From: VRUE01 sp963720805
Lineage (GTDB): Bacteria > Actinomycetota > Thermoleophilia > Solirubrobacterales > 70-9
Reading direction: 5' to 3'
DNA length: 64,000 nt
Assembly (NCBI GenBank): GCA_963720805.1
Contig: CAVRGT010000010.1
Coordinates: 1 to 64,000 of the forward strand
Shown here: positions 10,017-18,122 of the stretch, piece by piece
Layout: every line of letters starts with the position of its first letter
Numbering within the stretch: the stretch's first letter is position 1
The notes under the pieces: generated by a model
Databases searched by the model: none
What the model was told of the DNA's origin: nothing
The model's input: the letters and a program-made list of their open reading frames with translations, nothing else
Program-made: the position numbers and the translations under genes

Positions 10017-10093
10017 CGCCGCCTCCTCTGCTCTCGTGGGGGACCAAAGAATCAGATATGGATGGCCCCCCACTTCCGCGTCCGGGGGCGGCT
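10017..10093 (-). ncRNA. Candidate 5'-leader RNA element, copy 1 (ychF)
   Basis: 77 nt ending four bases before the ychF ATG. Read on the minus strand it starts AGCCGCCCCCGGACGC, has an inner hairpin with stem GTGGGGGGCCA/TGGTCCCCCAC around a 16-nt loop CCATATCTGATTC, and ends with AGGAGGCGGCG. The first bases GCCGCC pair with the terminal GGCGGC, burying the Shine-Dalgarno AGGAGG. A second copy of exactly the same length precedes hemA (25800-25876). The two differ at nine positions; two stem pairs change by compensation (G-C to A-T and C-G to A-T), one changes from G.U to G-C, and the loop is unchanged but for one base. Confidence 0.65.
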
Positions 10094-10103
10094 CTCTCAC
10101 TGT

Positions 10104-10598
10104 TCATATGGAAAGTGGAACAAGCAATCCGAGGATGATCCCGAGCAGGGCACCAGCGAGGACGTCGGACGGGTAGTGCATGCCGAGGTAGGGCCGGCCG
10201 AGCGAGAGCGCCAGGGCGACGACGAGCGCACCCGCCGTGGCCGGGTCGACCCGGAACATCGCCGTCGCCACCGCGAACGAGGAAAGCGCATGGGCCGAGG
10301 GGAAGCTGAGCGAGCTGGGCGCGCCGCCCAGCGGCGGCAGGCCCTCGAGCACCGGGCGCGGGCGCTTGACCAGCAGCTTGATCCCGTAGTTGAGCCCGAT
10401 CGAGATCGGCCCGAGCGCGGCGCAGATCAGCCACGCTTCGCGCCGCTCGGGGTCGAGCAACGCCAGCGCCAGGCCGAGCACGACCCAGACCGCGCCGTTG
10501 TTGCCGGCCTTGCCCAGCGCCTTGGCGGCGGACTCCAACCCCGGCGAGTGGCCGCGCGTGCGCATCAGGCGCAGCAGCTTTAGATCGGCTTCGTGCAT
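10104..10598 (-). CDS. PAP2-family membrane phosphatase
   Basis: A 164-residue polytopic protein with the three PAP2 phosphatase blocks in order: KLLVKRPRP, SFPSAHALSSF and SLGRPYLGMHYPSD. The two His and the Arg residues form the phosphohistidine active site. Members dephosphorylate undecaprenyl-pyrophosphate, phosphatidic acid or similar lipids at the outer face of the membrane. It lies upstream of the ychF leader on the same strand and diverges from the next gene with a 37-base gap. Confidence 0.88.
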   Translation of the reverse strand: MHEADLKLLRLMRTRGHSPGLESAAKALGKAGNNGAVWVVLGLALALLDPERREAWLICAALGPISIGLNYGIKLLVKRPRPVLEGLPPLGGAPSSLSFPSAHALSSFAVATAMFRVDPATAGALVVALALSLGRPYLGMHYPSDVLAGALLGIILGLLVPLSI

Positions 10599-10635
10599 CG
10601 GCGCGCAGGATAAGCCGGTAGGTCAGTATCTCGTC

Positions 10636-11601
10636 ATGCCCTCGGTCCCCGGCTACGTCCACAGGCCTGGACATCACTGTGGATCGACCGCCCTGCGCAA
10701 CCTGCTCGGCTTCCACGGGGTTGAGATCAGCGAGGAGCTGGCCTTCGGGCTCGGGGCGGGCGCCTGCTTCTATTACGTCGCCCTCGAGGACGCCTCGCCG
10801 AGCCGCTGGTTCAACGGCCGCACGGCGCGGCTGGAGGAGAACTTCGACCAGCTGACCGGGGCGGCGCTGCAGCTGCGCACCTTCGAGCAGGGCGACGGCG
10901 GCGCCTGGACGGCGGCGCGCGAGGAGGTCGATTCGGGCAATCCCGTGCTCTTGCTTACCGACCTCTATTACCTCGACCACTACGGCAACTCGGCCCACTT
11001 CCCCGGCCATGCCGTGGTACTGGCGGGCTACGACGCGCACTGCGCGCACCTCTCCGACACCGGCTTCGAGCAGTTGCAGACGACGACGCGGCTGGAGGAC
11101 CTCGACCAGGCCCGCCACAGCAGCCACCCCGCCTATCCCCTCGCCGGCCACATGTTCACCGCCTCGGGCGGGGTGACGCAGGGGCAGCTGCGAGCGGCGA
11201 TCCCGGCGGCAATCGATCGCGCCGCCCAGGCGATGGTCGCCTCGGAGTTCGGCGAGTTCTCCGGCCTCGGCGCGGTCGAGCGGCTGGCGAATGAGGCGGG
11301 CAGCTGGCCCGAGGTCGCCGCGGACTGGCAGTGGTGCGCTCGCTTCGGCTACCAGGTGATCGAGCGCCGCGGCACCGGCGGCGGCGCCTTCCGACTCATG
11401 TACTCGCGCTTCCTCGAGCAGGCGGGACGCCCCGAGGCCCCGCTGGCCGCCGAGGCGGCGGCGCGCTGGACCGAGCTGGCCGGTGCCTTCCGCGCCGCCA
11501 GCGAGCGCGACGACCCCGAGCCGGCTCTCTGGCGCGAGATCGACGCCGTCGCTCACCGCGTCTTCGAGGCCGAGCAGCGCCTCTGGACCACCCTGGCCTG
11601 A
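10636..11601 (+). CDS. BtrH N-terminal-like / DUF4872 protein
   Basis: A 321-residue protein starting MPSVPGYVHRPGHHCGSTALRN. The early GHHCGSTALR with a Cys, and later GHAVVLAGYD, resemble the cysteine-peptidase-like BtrH N-terminal domain (acyl transfer in butirosin synthesis), followed by a helical DUF4872-like region. Start ATG 10636 is chosen because the frame further upstream runs through the divergent PAP2 gene. No biosynthetic cluster surrounds it, so a general acyltransferase or amidase-like role is only inference. Confidence 0.6.
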   Translation: MPSVPGYVHRPGHHCGSTALRNLLGFHGVEISEELAFGLGAGACFYYVALEDASPSRWFNGRTARLEENFDQLTGAALQLRTFEQGDGGAWTAAREEVDSGNPVLLLTDLYYLDHYGNSAHFPGHAVVLAGYDAHCAHLSDTGFEQLQTTTRLEDLDQARHSSHPAYPLAGHMFTASGGVTQGQLRAAIPAAIDRAAQAMVASEFGEFSGLGAVERLANEAGSWPEVAADWQWCARFGYQVIERRGTGGGAFRLMYSRFLEQAGRPEAPLAAEAAARWTELAGAFRAASERDDPEPALWREIDAVAHRVFEAEQRLWTTLA

Positions 11602-11712
11602 GCGGTTGGCCGCCAACCCTCCCGCTGACTTCCTGTTTCTTCGCGATATCCGCGATTAACCACGAAGTCAGCGTCCGTTTTGGCCCGTCTGGACGCGGGT
11701 ATCCAAAGCTTC

Positions 11713-11967
11713 ATGACTATTGGTGGAGGGATATTCCTGATCGCTGTTGGCGCAATTCTCAAGTTCGCGACCAACGCCCATGTTCAAGGCGTCAGCCTCG
11801 ACACAGTCGGGGTGATCCTGATGATCGCCGGCGGCGCCGGCCTCATCCTCGGCCTCTTCCAGGAGATGATCTGGTCCAGGCGCACCCCCCGCGACGCCGT
11901 CGTCGCTCCAGGAGAGCGGGTGGAACGGGTCCCCGAGGAACGCCAGGATCTGCCGCCGCGCTATTAG
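11713..11967 (+). CDS. DUF6458-like small membrane protein
   Basis: An 84-residue protein with two transmembrane helices, MTIGGGIFLIAVGAILKFAT and TVGVILMIAGGAGLILGLF, and a hydrophilic tail. This arrangement matches the small actinobacterial DUF6458 family, whose role is unknown. ATG 11713 is chosen because family members begin at this point; an upstream in-frame ATG at 11680 would add 11 residues. No clear ribosome binding site. Confidence 0.65.
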   Translation: MTIGGGIFLIAVGAILKFATNAHVQGVSLDTVGVILMIAGGAGLILGLFQEMIWSRRTPRDAVVAPGERVERVPEERQDLPPRY

Positions 11968-11971
11968 GGTC

Positions 11972-12325
11972 TCAGGCCTCCTGCAGCCAAACGGTGAAGC
12001 TCTTGCCTGGCGTCTCGCCCTCAACCAGGGCGTTCAGCGCCTTGGCAAGATGAGTGAAGCCTCGGCTTGGAAAGCGGACTGGATGGACAATCACCAGGCC
12101 GTAATGCTCGCGGTTGGCTTCGACATATTCGAGATTGATCGCTTCGAAGTCGGCGCGGTTGTAGGTCACGACCGCGCGAGCCTGCGCCTGAGCAACCTCG
12201 AATACATCCGGGTCGCTGAGCCCCGGAAGCGGAGCCTCCTCAGCGACGGCAATGGCATCGCAGTTCCTCTCGCGCAACCGTTCCGCAACCTTGCCGCTGA
12301 TCTGCTCGTCGAGCAACAGCTTCAC
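11972..12325 (-). CDS. DUF5615 PIN-like toxin
   Basis: A 117-residue protein starting MKLLLDEQIS, with GLSDPDVFEVAQAQARAVVTYNRADF and later SRGFTHLAKALN. These are features of DUF5615, a PIN/Mut7-C-like nuclease family found as the toxin half of toxin-antitoxin pairs; Asp6, Glu7 and the Asp in NRADF would be the metal ligands. Its start overlaps the upstream antitoxin stop by four bases (ATGA). Confidence 0.75.
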   Translation of the reverse strand: MKLLLDEQISGKVAERLRERNCDAIAVAEEAPLPGLSDPDVFEVAQAQARAVVTYNRADFEAINLEYVEANREHYGLVIVHPVRFPSRGFTHLAKALNALVEGETPGKSFTVWLQEA

Positions 12326-12750
12326 GCCAAAGCGGCCTGTTCGCGGCGCCAGGCTGCTTCAGCCACATCGGCCTCCTCGAGATTGCGCTTGACGCGCTCG
12401 TCGATCTCCTCTGGGTAGGCGCTGTAATAGCGCAACGCCGTGCGCACCTGCAACTCGGTCAGGCCAAGCAGCTTCGCCGCCTCAATCACGGCTTTCTCGC
12501 CCTTCGCCTTTCCCCCTTTGAGGGTTGCCATCAACTCCCAAATGTCGGGACCCCCGGCCAGTGCAGCCCGCCGCCCGGTCGGCCCATTGCGAAAGACGAT
12601 TCCGGGATGCTCGTCCATCCGGGTGCCCTCGTCGACGTAGCGTTCCGCCAGCCGCGATTTGTTAGTCCCCACCGCAGCACTGCGCCGGTCCAGCCGCTCG
12701 ACGACACCGGGGTCCCACCTCGCGGAAAATGCCTTTGCCTGTGTTGCCAC
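12322..12750 (-). CDS. DUF433-like antitoxin partner of DUF5615
   Basis: A 142-residue protein. The N-terminus (FSARWDPGVVERLDRRSAAVGTNKSRLAERYVDEG) looks like a ribbon-helix-helix DNA-binding unit. The middle (HPGIVFRNGPTGRRAALAGGPDIWELM) and the helical region LGLTELQVRTALRYYSAYPEEID resemble DUF433-type antitoxins that accompany DUF5615 toxins. It is first in a two-gene operon and likely represses it. Confidence 0.7.
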   Translation of the reverse strand: MATQAKAFSARWDPGVVERLDRRSAAVGTNKSRLAERYVDEGTRMDEHPGIVFRNGPTGRRAALAGGPDIWELMATLKGGKAKGEKAVIEAAKLLGLTELQVRTALRYYSAYPEEIDERVKRNLEEADVAEAAWRREQAALA

Positions 12751-12763
12751 GTCTTACAGCGTA

Positions 12764-13369
12764 CTACGAGAGCCGCGCGAAGTAACCGAACCAGTTGCCG
12801 GAGTGCTCACTCCAGGCCAGGCCCGCTTCGCCGGCTTGGCGTTTGAGCGCGGACTGGGTGGTGAAGTGGGGGTCGCCGAAGAGCTCGCCGACTATCAGGC
12901 GACCATCTGGCTTGAGCACGCGCTGGATTTGGCGCAGGGCGGCGACCGGATCGGGGATCTCGCCGAGGACCGCGGTTAGGACCACGGCATCCACCGAGTC
13001 GTCCTCGTAGGGAAGCGCGGTGGCGTCGCCCTGGGTGGGATTGATGTTGGTGAGGCCGCGCTCGGAGGCGCTTTTGCCGACGTGGTCGAGGAACTCCTGC
13101 TGCAGGTCGAAGATCTCGATCGTGCCCTCGGGGCCGACCCACTCGGCCATCTCGAGGGTGTAGTAGCCGGTGCCGGGGCCGATCTCGAGGATGCACTCGC
13201 CGGGCTCGGGCGCCAGCACCGAGTGCAGGCGCCCGTGGGTGATGATCGGGTGCGGGGCCTCGACCCAGAAGCGCTGGCCGTAGGGGCAAGCGGAAGGGTT
13301 CTTTCGCCACCACAGGGCGGCGCCAACGACTGCGGCCCCGGTAAGGCCGAGGGCCGTTCTAATCCTCAT
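12764..13369 (-). CDS. Class I SAM-dependent methyltransferase
   Basis: A 201-residue protein with a short N-terminal hydrophobic segment (ALGLTGAAVVGAALWW) that may anchor it to the membrane. Motif I ILEIGPGTGYY, the acidic post-I EIFDLQQEFL, GDATALPYEDDSVDAVVLTAVLGEIP, and LKPDGRLIVGE fix the methyltransferase fold. The target is unknown; lipid or quinone methylation would suit the anchor. ATGA overlap with the small upstream gene, in a run with the epimerase gene. Confidence 0.85.
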   Translation of the reverse strand: MRIRTALGLTGAAVVGAALWWRKNPSACPYGQRFWVEAPHPIITHGRLHSVLAPEPGECILEIGPGTGYYTLEMAEWVGPEGTIEIFDLQQEFLDHVGKSASERGLTNINPTQGDATALPYEDDSVDAVVLTAVLGEIPDPVAALRQIQRVLKPDGRLIVGELFGDPHFTTQSALKRQAGEAGLAWSEHSGNWFGYFARLS

Positions 13370-13584
13370 GCGCCCGAGAAGCCGACCTTGTGCTCGCCGG
13401 AGTCGATGCGCAGGAAGGAGACCTTGCCGACGTAGATCGCGAGGATGCCGTCCTCGGTCTTGACGTCGTGCCAGCCGCCCTTCTCGACCTGCTTGCGCAG
13501 ATCCTTCAGCTCGTCCTCGCTGAGGCGGACAGAGATGACCTGACCACCCTCGAAGCCGACCTCGACCTTCTGTGCCTCAGCCAT
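13366..13584 (-). CDS. Small hypothetical protein
   Basis: A 72-residue protein, predicted beta-rich (KVEVGFEGGQVISVRL ... DGILAIYVGKVSFLRI). It overlaps both neighbours: its ATG shares a base with the epimerase stop, and its stop overlaps the methyltransferase start by four bases. The tight packing supports it as a true gene. No family recognised. Confidence 0.65.
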   Translation of the reverse strand: MAEAQKVEVGFEGGQVISVRLSEDELKDLRKQVEKGGWHDVKTEDGILAIYVGKVSFLRIDSGEHKVGFSGA

Positions 13585-13997
13585 CAGTGCCCTCCTTCAG
13601 GGGGTTCGACGATCTCGGTTAGCACGCGCCCGGTCGAGCGCGGCTGCAGGAAGGCGACGCGACTGCCGCCGATGCCGACCCGCGCCTTGGCGTCGATCAG
13701 CTCGACCCCGTTCGCGGCCAACTGCTCGAGCACGGAGTCGATGTTGTCGGTCGCGTAGGCGACGTGGTGCATGCCCGCGCCCCGCTTGGCGATGAACTTG
13801 CCGACGGGCGTGTCGGGTCCGGTCGCCGCCATCAGCTCGACGTGGCCCTCGCCGACGTTCATCAGCGCCGCCTCGACGCCCTGCTCGGCGACGGTTTCGC
13901 GCAGCCCCAACTCCATGCCGAAGCTCTTTTCGTAGAGCTCGATCGCGGCGTCGAGATCCTCGACGGCGACGCCGATGTGGTCAATCCTTCCGAACAC
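13584..13997 (-). CDS. mce: Methylmalonyl-CoA epimerase
   Basis: A 137-residue vicinal-oxygen-chelate protein that interconverts (R)- and (S)-methylmalonyl-CoA, linking propionyl-CoA to succinyl-CoA. Metal ligand contexts are present: RIDHIGVAV (His), GEGHVELM (His/Glu), GMHHVAYA (His) and LTEIVEPP (Glu). Length fits the family. First gene of a run of three overlapping genes. Mutase genes are not in the window. Confidence 0.88.
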   Translation of the reverse strand: MFGRIDHIGVAVEDLDAAIELYEKSFGMELGLRETVAEQGVEAALMNVGEGHVELMAATGPDTPVGKFIAKRGAGMHHVAYATDNIDSVLEQLAANGVELIDAKARVGIGGSRVAFLQPRSTGRVLTEIVEPPEGGH

Positions 13998-14008
13998 GAG
14001 GCGGCAGT

Positions 14009-14809
14009 CTACGCGCCGTTCTCGGCTCGCAGGATCTCGGCCAGGGCGGCGACGCCGACCTCAAGCTGCTGCGAGGTCGGCTCCTTGGTGGCGATCAGGC
14101 GCTGGATTTCGCGACCGGGCGTGTGGAAGGCCTCGGCGAGCGGATCGCCGTGGTGGCGATCGCTCCAGGCGAACATCTCGACCGCGATAGAGGCGCCGGC
14201 CAGCCCCACGACGGCGCGGGCCGCCGGGCTCGGCTTCTCGACCAGGCGCTCGAGCATCACGGTGCCGCCGACCGAGAGCAGCATCATCGGCGTGATCAGG
14301 TTGGAGCCGCAGCGGTCGTGCTCCTTCGGCACCCCGGCGGGATCGTCGATGCCCTGCTCGTAGGCGGCGATCGCCTTGTGCTCGACCCCGTGGTAGGCGG
14401 CGAGGTCGCGATCCAGCAGGGCGACCAGCGCGGGTGCGGCGCCGACCATCTGGACCACGCCCTCGCGCAGAGCGGAGCTGCCGAAGCGCTTGCGCAGCGC
14501 CGCGGTCGTCACCAGGGTCGCGGCGATCGTGCCGAGCACGCGCAGGTTCTCGAAGGGGAGCCGCGCCGCGGGCATGCGCAGTCGCACCAGAGGCAAGACC
14601 GCAAGCGCGTCGGCGAGCTTCAGCGGGCCGCGCAGGCCGGGGATCCGTGCCGCCAGCGCGGGCGCCAGCTCGGGCTTGCGCTCGGAGGCGACTTCGATGC
14701 TGCCGTCGGCATCGCGCACCGCGGCGGCCCAGTGCGTCGGTCCGTGGATCAGCAGCCCGTTGCGCAGAGCCATACCGCCCAGTCGCAGTCGCTTCTCCTC
14801 ACTCGCCAT
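14009..14809 (-). CDS. DUF1385 membrane protein
   Basis: A 266-residue protein with the DUF1385 (YqhQ-like) landmarks GGMALRNGLLIHGP, YHGVEHKAIAAYEQG and KEHDRCGSNLITPMMLLS, plus several hydrophobic helices. The family occurs widely in Firmicutes and Actinobacteria and may be a metal-dependent membrane enzyme, but its reaction is unknown. The conserved His/Glu/Cys residues suggest metal binding. A 51-bp palindrome lies 37 bases upstream of its start. Confidence 0.85.
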   Translation of the reverse strand: MASEEKRLRLGGMALRNGLLIHGPTHWAAAVRDADGSIEVASERKPELAPALAARIPGLRGPLKLADALAVLPLVRLRMPAARLPFENLRVLGTIAATLVTTAALRKRFGSSALREGVVQMVGAAPALVALLDRDLAAYHGVEHKAIAAYEQGIDDPAGVPKEHDRCGSNLITPMMLLSVGGTVMLERLVEKPSPAARAVVGLAGASIAVEMFAWSDRHHGDPLAEAFHTPGREIQRLIATKEPTSQQLEVGVAALAEILRAENGA

Positions 14810-14845
14810 GAAGTCACCTTAGGCGGTCGCAACTCTCAGCGACTC

Positions 14846-14896
14846 CGAACTGCATCAACTTGTCCATCTGCCAGGAGGAGAAGTTGATGCAGTTCG
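14846..14896. repeat. 50-bp hairpin element, family 4, copy a
   Basis: Perfect 16-bp arms, CGAACTGCATCAACTT (14846-14861) and its complement (14881-14896), around a 19-base centre. A second copy at 36415-36463 has the same layout with C-G changed to A-T in both arms (AACTGAATCAACTT) and an alignable centre containing ATCTGC. Both copies lie upstream of a start codon (DUF1385 here, an unknown gene there). Confidence 0.75.
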
Positions 14897-15011
14897 CTGC
14901 AGGGCCAAGCGGCGGCGCAATACGCCGCTCCCCTGCCTGGCCCCTTACGCGGTGGCGGCGCCCGTCGAGCGAGGCGCGCCACCGTTTCCCCCCTGTGTCC
15001 CTTTTTGATAC

Positions 15012-15046
15012 CCGGCCGGAGGTCCCCAGTCCAGACCTCCGGCCGG
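15012..15046. terminator. Possible rarA terminator hairpin
   Basis: Perfect 13-bp stem CCGGCCGGAGGTC with a 9-base loop, 76 bases past the rarA stop in the direction of transcription. No run of T follows on the minus strand, so intrinsic termination would rely on the stem alone. Confidence 0.4.
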
Positions 15047-15121
15047 TGTGTCGGCTCTCCCTGGCTCTAGCTTGGAAAGCCGCCCTCTAAAACACAGATT
15101 TAGAAAGAAGTTGCGGTTGCC

Positions 15122-16480
15122 TCAAGCGCCGCGAATCTTCCTTCGCAGGGCCTCCAAGCGGTGACCCAGCTCAGCCTCGAATCCGCGGTCCGTGGGGGCG
15201 TAGAAGTGCCGGTCCTCGAGCCCCTCCGGCAACAGCGGTTGGTCGCTGACAGCGCCCGGCTGATCGTGCGCGTAGCGGTACCCCTCGCCGCGGCCGAGCG
15301 ACTTGGCGCCGGGGTAGTGCGCGTCGCGCAGGTAGTCCGGCGGCGTCTTCGCCCCGTTCTCCCGCACCTCGGCGCGGGCCGCCTCGAGCGCCTTGTAGGA
15401 GGCGTTGGACTTCGGCGCCAGCGCCAGGTAGACGGCCGCCTGGGCAAGGTTGAGCGCGCACTCGGGCAGCCCGACCCGGTCGACCGCCCGCGCCGCCGCG
15501 TCGGCGACCAGCAGCGCCTGCGGGTCAGCGTTGCCGATGTCCTCGGAGGCAAGGATGACCATGCGGCGGACGATGAAGCGCGGGTCCTCCCCGCCCTCCA
15601 GCATCACCGCCAGGTAGTAGAGCGAGGCATCGACGTCGGAGCCGCGCGTCGCCTTGATCCAGGCCGAGACGAAGTCGTAGTGGCGATCGCCCTGGCGGTC
15701 GTAGTCGAGCGCCTTGCGCTGCAACGCGTCCTCGATCGCGGCGACGTCGATCGCATTGGACTTTGACCCACCTCCAGTGTGATCAATGTCGGATGCGCGC
15801 TCCACGGCACGCTCCAGGGCAGAGAGAGCCACGCGGGCGTCGCCGCCGCTGCGCTCCGCCAGCATCGCCAGCGCCTCCTCGGAGACCGGCGGCGGATCGA
15901 CCAGTCCGCGCTCCGGATCGTTGAGCGCGCGCCGCAACAGCTCTTCCACATGCGCCGGCTTGAGCGGCTGCAACTCATAGATCTGGCTGCGCGACAAGAG
16001 CGCCGAGTTGACCTCGAAGTAGGGGTTCTCGGTCGTCGCCCCGATCAGGGTCAGTAGCCCTTCCTCGACCGCCGGCAGCAGTGCGTCCTGCTGCGCCTTG
16101 TTGAAGCGATGAATCTCGTCGAGGAACAAGACGGTCGGCCTTCCGCTCCCCCGCCTGCGCTCCCGAGCCCGCTCAATAACCGCCCGGATCTCAGCCCGCC
16201 CCGCGTTGACCGCCGACTCCTCCTCAAAAGCGCCCTCTGCTCCAGCGGCGGCGATCCTCGCAAGCGTCGTCTTCCCGGCCCCAGGGGGCCCGTACAAGAT
16301 CGCGCTATGCGGATGCCCGCTTTCGATCGCGGTCCTGAGTGCTGAGCCCTCGGCCAGGACGTGCTCCTGCCCCACCAGCTCATCCAGGCTCCGCGGCCGC
16401 ATCCGCACCGCTAGTGGAGCATCCGAAGCTGGAACGTCAGCGGCGGGCGCCCCTTCGCTCTCGAATAGCCGGTCGTCCAT
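15122..16480 (-). CDS. rarA: Replication-associated recombination protein A (AAA+ ATPase)
   Basis: A 452-residue clamp-loader-like ATPase acting at stalled replication forks. Walker A GPPGAGKTTL (about residues 64-73), Walker B LFLDEIHRFNKAQQDALLP, sensor I TLIGATTENPYFEVNSALLSR, and the C-terminal SIGNAL-like block SEDIGNADPQALLVADAAARAVDRVGLPEC are all RarA/MgsA features. ATG 16480 is chosen since it begins MDDRLFE; eight extra residues from 16504 lack support. Divergent from the next gene with a 37-base gap. Confidence 0.92.
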   Translation of the reverse strand: MDDRLFESEGAPAADVPASDAPLAVRMRPRSLDELVGQEHVLAEGSALRTAIESGHPHSAILYGPPGAGKTTLARIAAAGAEGAFEEESAVNAGRAEIRAVIERARERRRGSGRPTVLFLDEIHRFNKAQQDALLPAVEEGLLTLIGATTENPYFEVNSALLSRSQIYELQPLKPAHVEELLRRALNDPERGLVDPPPVSEEALAMLAERSGGDARVALSALERAVERASDIDHTGGGSKSNAIDVAAIEDALQRKALDYDRQGDRHYDFVSAWIKATRGSDVDASLYYLAVMLEGGEDPRFIVRRMVILASEDIGNADPQALLVADAAARAVDRVGLPECALNLAQAAVYLALAPKSNASYKALEAARAEVRENGAKTPPDYLRDAHYPGAKSLGRGEGYRYAHDQPGAVSDQPLLPEGLEDRHFYAPTDRGFEAELGHRLEALRRKIRGA

Positions 16481-16517
16481 TGCGGCTGAGTATGAGGGAG
16501 CCACCTACAATCGACGA

Positions 16518-18122
16518 ATGGCTACTACCGCAGGAGCGCCCCCCGCCCAGTCCACCCTCGAGAGCTTCAACCCCGCCACCGGTGAGCTGGTCGGCTCCGT
16601 AGCCACGATCACCCCTGCCCAAGTCCAGGGAGTAGTGGACGACGTCGCCCGCATCCAGCCCGCCTGGGCCGAGCTCTCGCTGGCCGACCGCGCTCGCTAC
16701 ATGAAGCGCGCCGCCGACGCCCTGCTCGACGACATCGACGAGATCGCCGAACTGCTCGTCCAGGAGCAGGGCAAGCCGCGCGCCGAGGCCTTCACGATGG
16801 AGCTGCTGCCGACGGTCGACGCCCTGCACTGGTGCGCCAAGGCCGGGCCCAAGATCTTGGCCGACGAGAAGGTCCGCATGAGCCAGTCCTTCTTGATGAC
16901 GAAGAAAAGCCACTTCTCCTATGAGCCGATCGGCGTCGTCGGCGTGATCGCCCCCTGGAACTACCCCTGGTCGATCCCGTTCGGCGAGGTCGCGATCGCG
17001 CTGATGGCCGGCAACGGCGTCGTCCTCAAGCCCGCCAGTCTGACGCCGCTGCTGGGCGAGGCGATTCGCCGCGTCTTCGAGAAGGGCGGCCTGCCCGAGG
17101 GCCTCATCCGCGTCGTCCACGGCGGCGGCGCGGTCGGCGACGCGCTGGCCCGCTCCAGCGTCGCCAAGGTCTTCTTCACCGGCTCGGTCGAGGTCGGCCG
17201 CAAGGTCGGCGCCGTCTGCGCCGAGGCCCTCAAGGGCTCGGTGCTCGAGCTCGGCGGCAAGGACCCGATGATCGTCTGCGCCGACGCCGACCTGCCCAAC
17301 GCGATCTCCGGCGCGGTCTGGGGTGGCTTTGCCAACGCCGGGCAGACCTGTTCGGGGATCGAGCGCGTCTACGTGATCGAGGAGGTCGCCGATCGCTTCG
17401 TCGCCGGCGTCGCCCGCGAGGCCGAGAAGCTGCGCCTCGGCGACCCGCTGCAGTGGGAGACCGAGATCGGCCCGATGACCTCCGACGGCCAGTACGAGAT
17501 CGTCGTCGACCTGATCGCCGACGCCGAGGCCTCCGGCGCGACCAAGCTCTGCGGCGGCCCGGTCGACGTTCCCGGCCTGCCCGGCAAGTTCGTCGCCCCC
17601 ACCGTGCTGACCGGGGTCACGCACGAGATGCGGATCATGCGCGAGGAGATCTTTGGCCCGGTACTGCCGATCGTCGTGGTCAAGTCCGAGCAGGAAGCGA
17701 TCGACCTCGCCAACGACTCCGAGTTCGGCCTCGGCGCCTCGGTCTGGACCAAGGACCGCCAGAAGGGCGAGCGGATCGCGCGGCGGATCGAGTCGGGCAT
17801 GGTCTGGATCAACGACCACTCCTTCAGCCACGGCGCCTGCCAGTGCGCCTGGGGCGGGGTCAAGGACTCCGGCGTCGGCCGCTCGCACTCCAAATTCGGC
17901 TTCTACGAGTGCGTCAACGTGAAGATGAACTCCTGGGAGCCGGGCCTGACCCGCGACTTCTGGTGGCACCCCTATGACCGCACGCTCGGCGAAGCGGTGC
18001 AGGCCTCGGCCAAGATCCTCTACGGCAAGGGGGCGATACGGACCAAGGCGCTGCGCGAGGGGGCGGGGCCGCTGCTCAAGGTGGGGCGCCGGACGCTGCG
18101 CAAGCGCGGCGGCGGCTACTAG
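16518..18122 (+). CDS. Aldehyde dehydrogenase
   Basis: A 534-residue aldehyde dehydrogenase. The general base lies in SVLELGGKDPMIV (Glu) and the nucleophile in NAGQTCSGIERV (Cys); the N-terminal PWNYPWSIPFGEVAIALMAGNGVVLKPA and the late REEIFGPVLPIV and HGACQCAWGGVKDSG complete the fold. ATG 16518 begins the conserved domain; the frame is open far upstream but only as a shadow of rarA. About 35 residues longer at the C-terminus than usual (basic, KVGRRTLRKRGGG). No adjacent pathway; substrate unknown. Confidence 0.88.
   Translation: MATTAGAPPAQSTLESFNPATGELVGSVATITPAQVQGVVDDVARIQPAWAELSLADRARYMKRAADALLDDIDEIAELLVQEQGKPRAEAFTMELLPTVDALHWCAKAGPKILADEKVRMSQSFLMTKKSHFSYEPIGVVGVIAPWNYPWSIPFGEVAIALMAGNGVVLKPASLTPLLGEAIRRVFEKGGLPEGLIRVVHGGGAVGDALARSSVAKVFFTGSVEVGRKVGAVCAEALKGSVLELGGKDPMIVCADADLPNAISGAVWGGFANAGQTCSGIERVYVIEEVADRFVAGVAREAEKLRLGDPLQWETEIGPMTSDGQYEIVVDLIADAEASGATKLCGGPVDVPGLPGKFVAPTVLTGVTHEMRIMREEIFGPVLPIVVVKSEQEAIDLANDSEFGLGASVWTKDRQKGERIARRIESGMVWINDHSFSHGACQCAWGGVKDSGVGRSHSKFGFYECVNVKMNSWEPGLTRDFWWHPYDRTLGEAVQASAKILYGKGAIRTKALREGAGPLLKVGRRTLRKRGGGY

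Larger units (their letters stand above)
14810..15121. other. Highly structured intergenic region with four hairpins
   Basis: 312 bases without a convincing gene. Four strong inverted repeats follow each other: the family-4 element (14846-14896); a nested stem AGCGGCG/CGCCGCT inside GGGCCA/TGGCCC (about 14901-14945); GGTGGC-GCGCC pairing GGCGC-GCCACC (about 14951-14983); and a 13-bp hairpin (15012-15046). Both flanking genes read on the minus strand, so at most one hairpin is needed as terminator for rarA. An unrecognised non-coding RNA is possible. Confidence 0.45.

Noticed and set aside
14950..15046. 6C-type actinobacterial RNA
   Set aside because: A C6 run is present (about 14988-14993), but not inside a hairpin loop, and the second C-rich loop hairpin is missing.
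16206..16517. Upstream 104-codon extension of the second aldehyde dehydrogenase
   Set aside because: The extension lies opposite rarA and is Ser/Arg/Ala-rich without homology; the enzyme domain starts right after ATG 16518.
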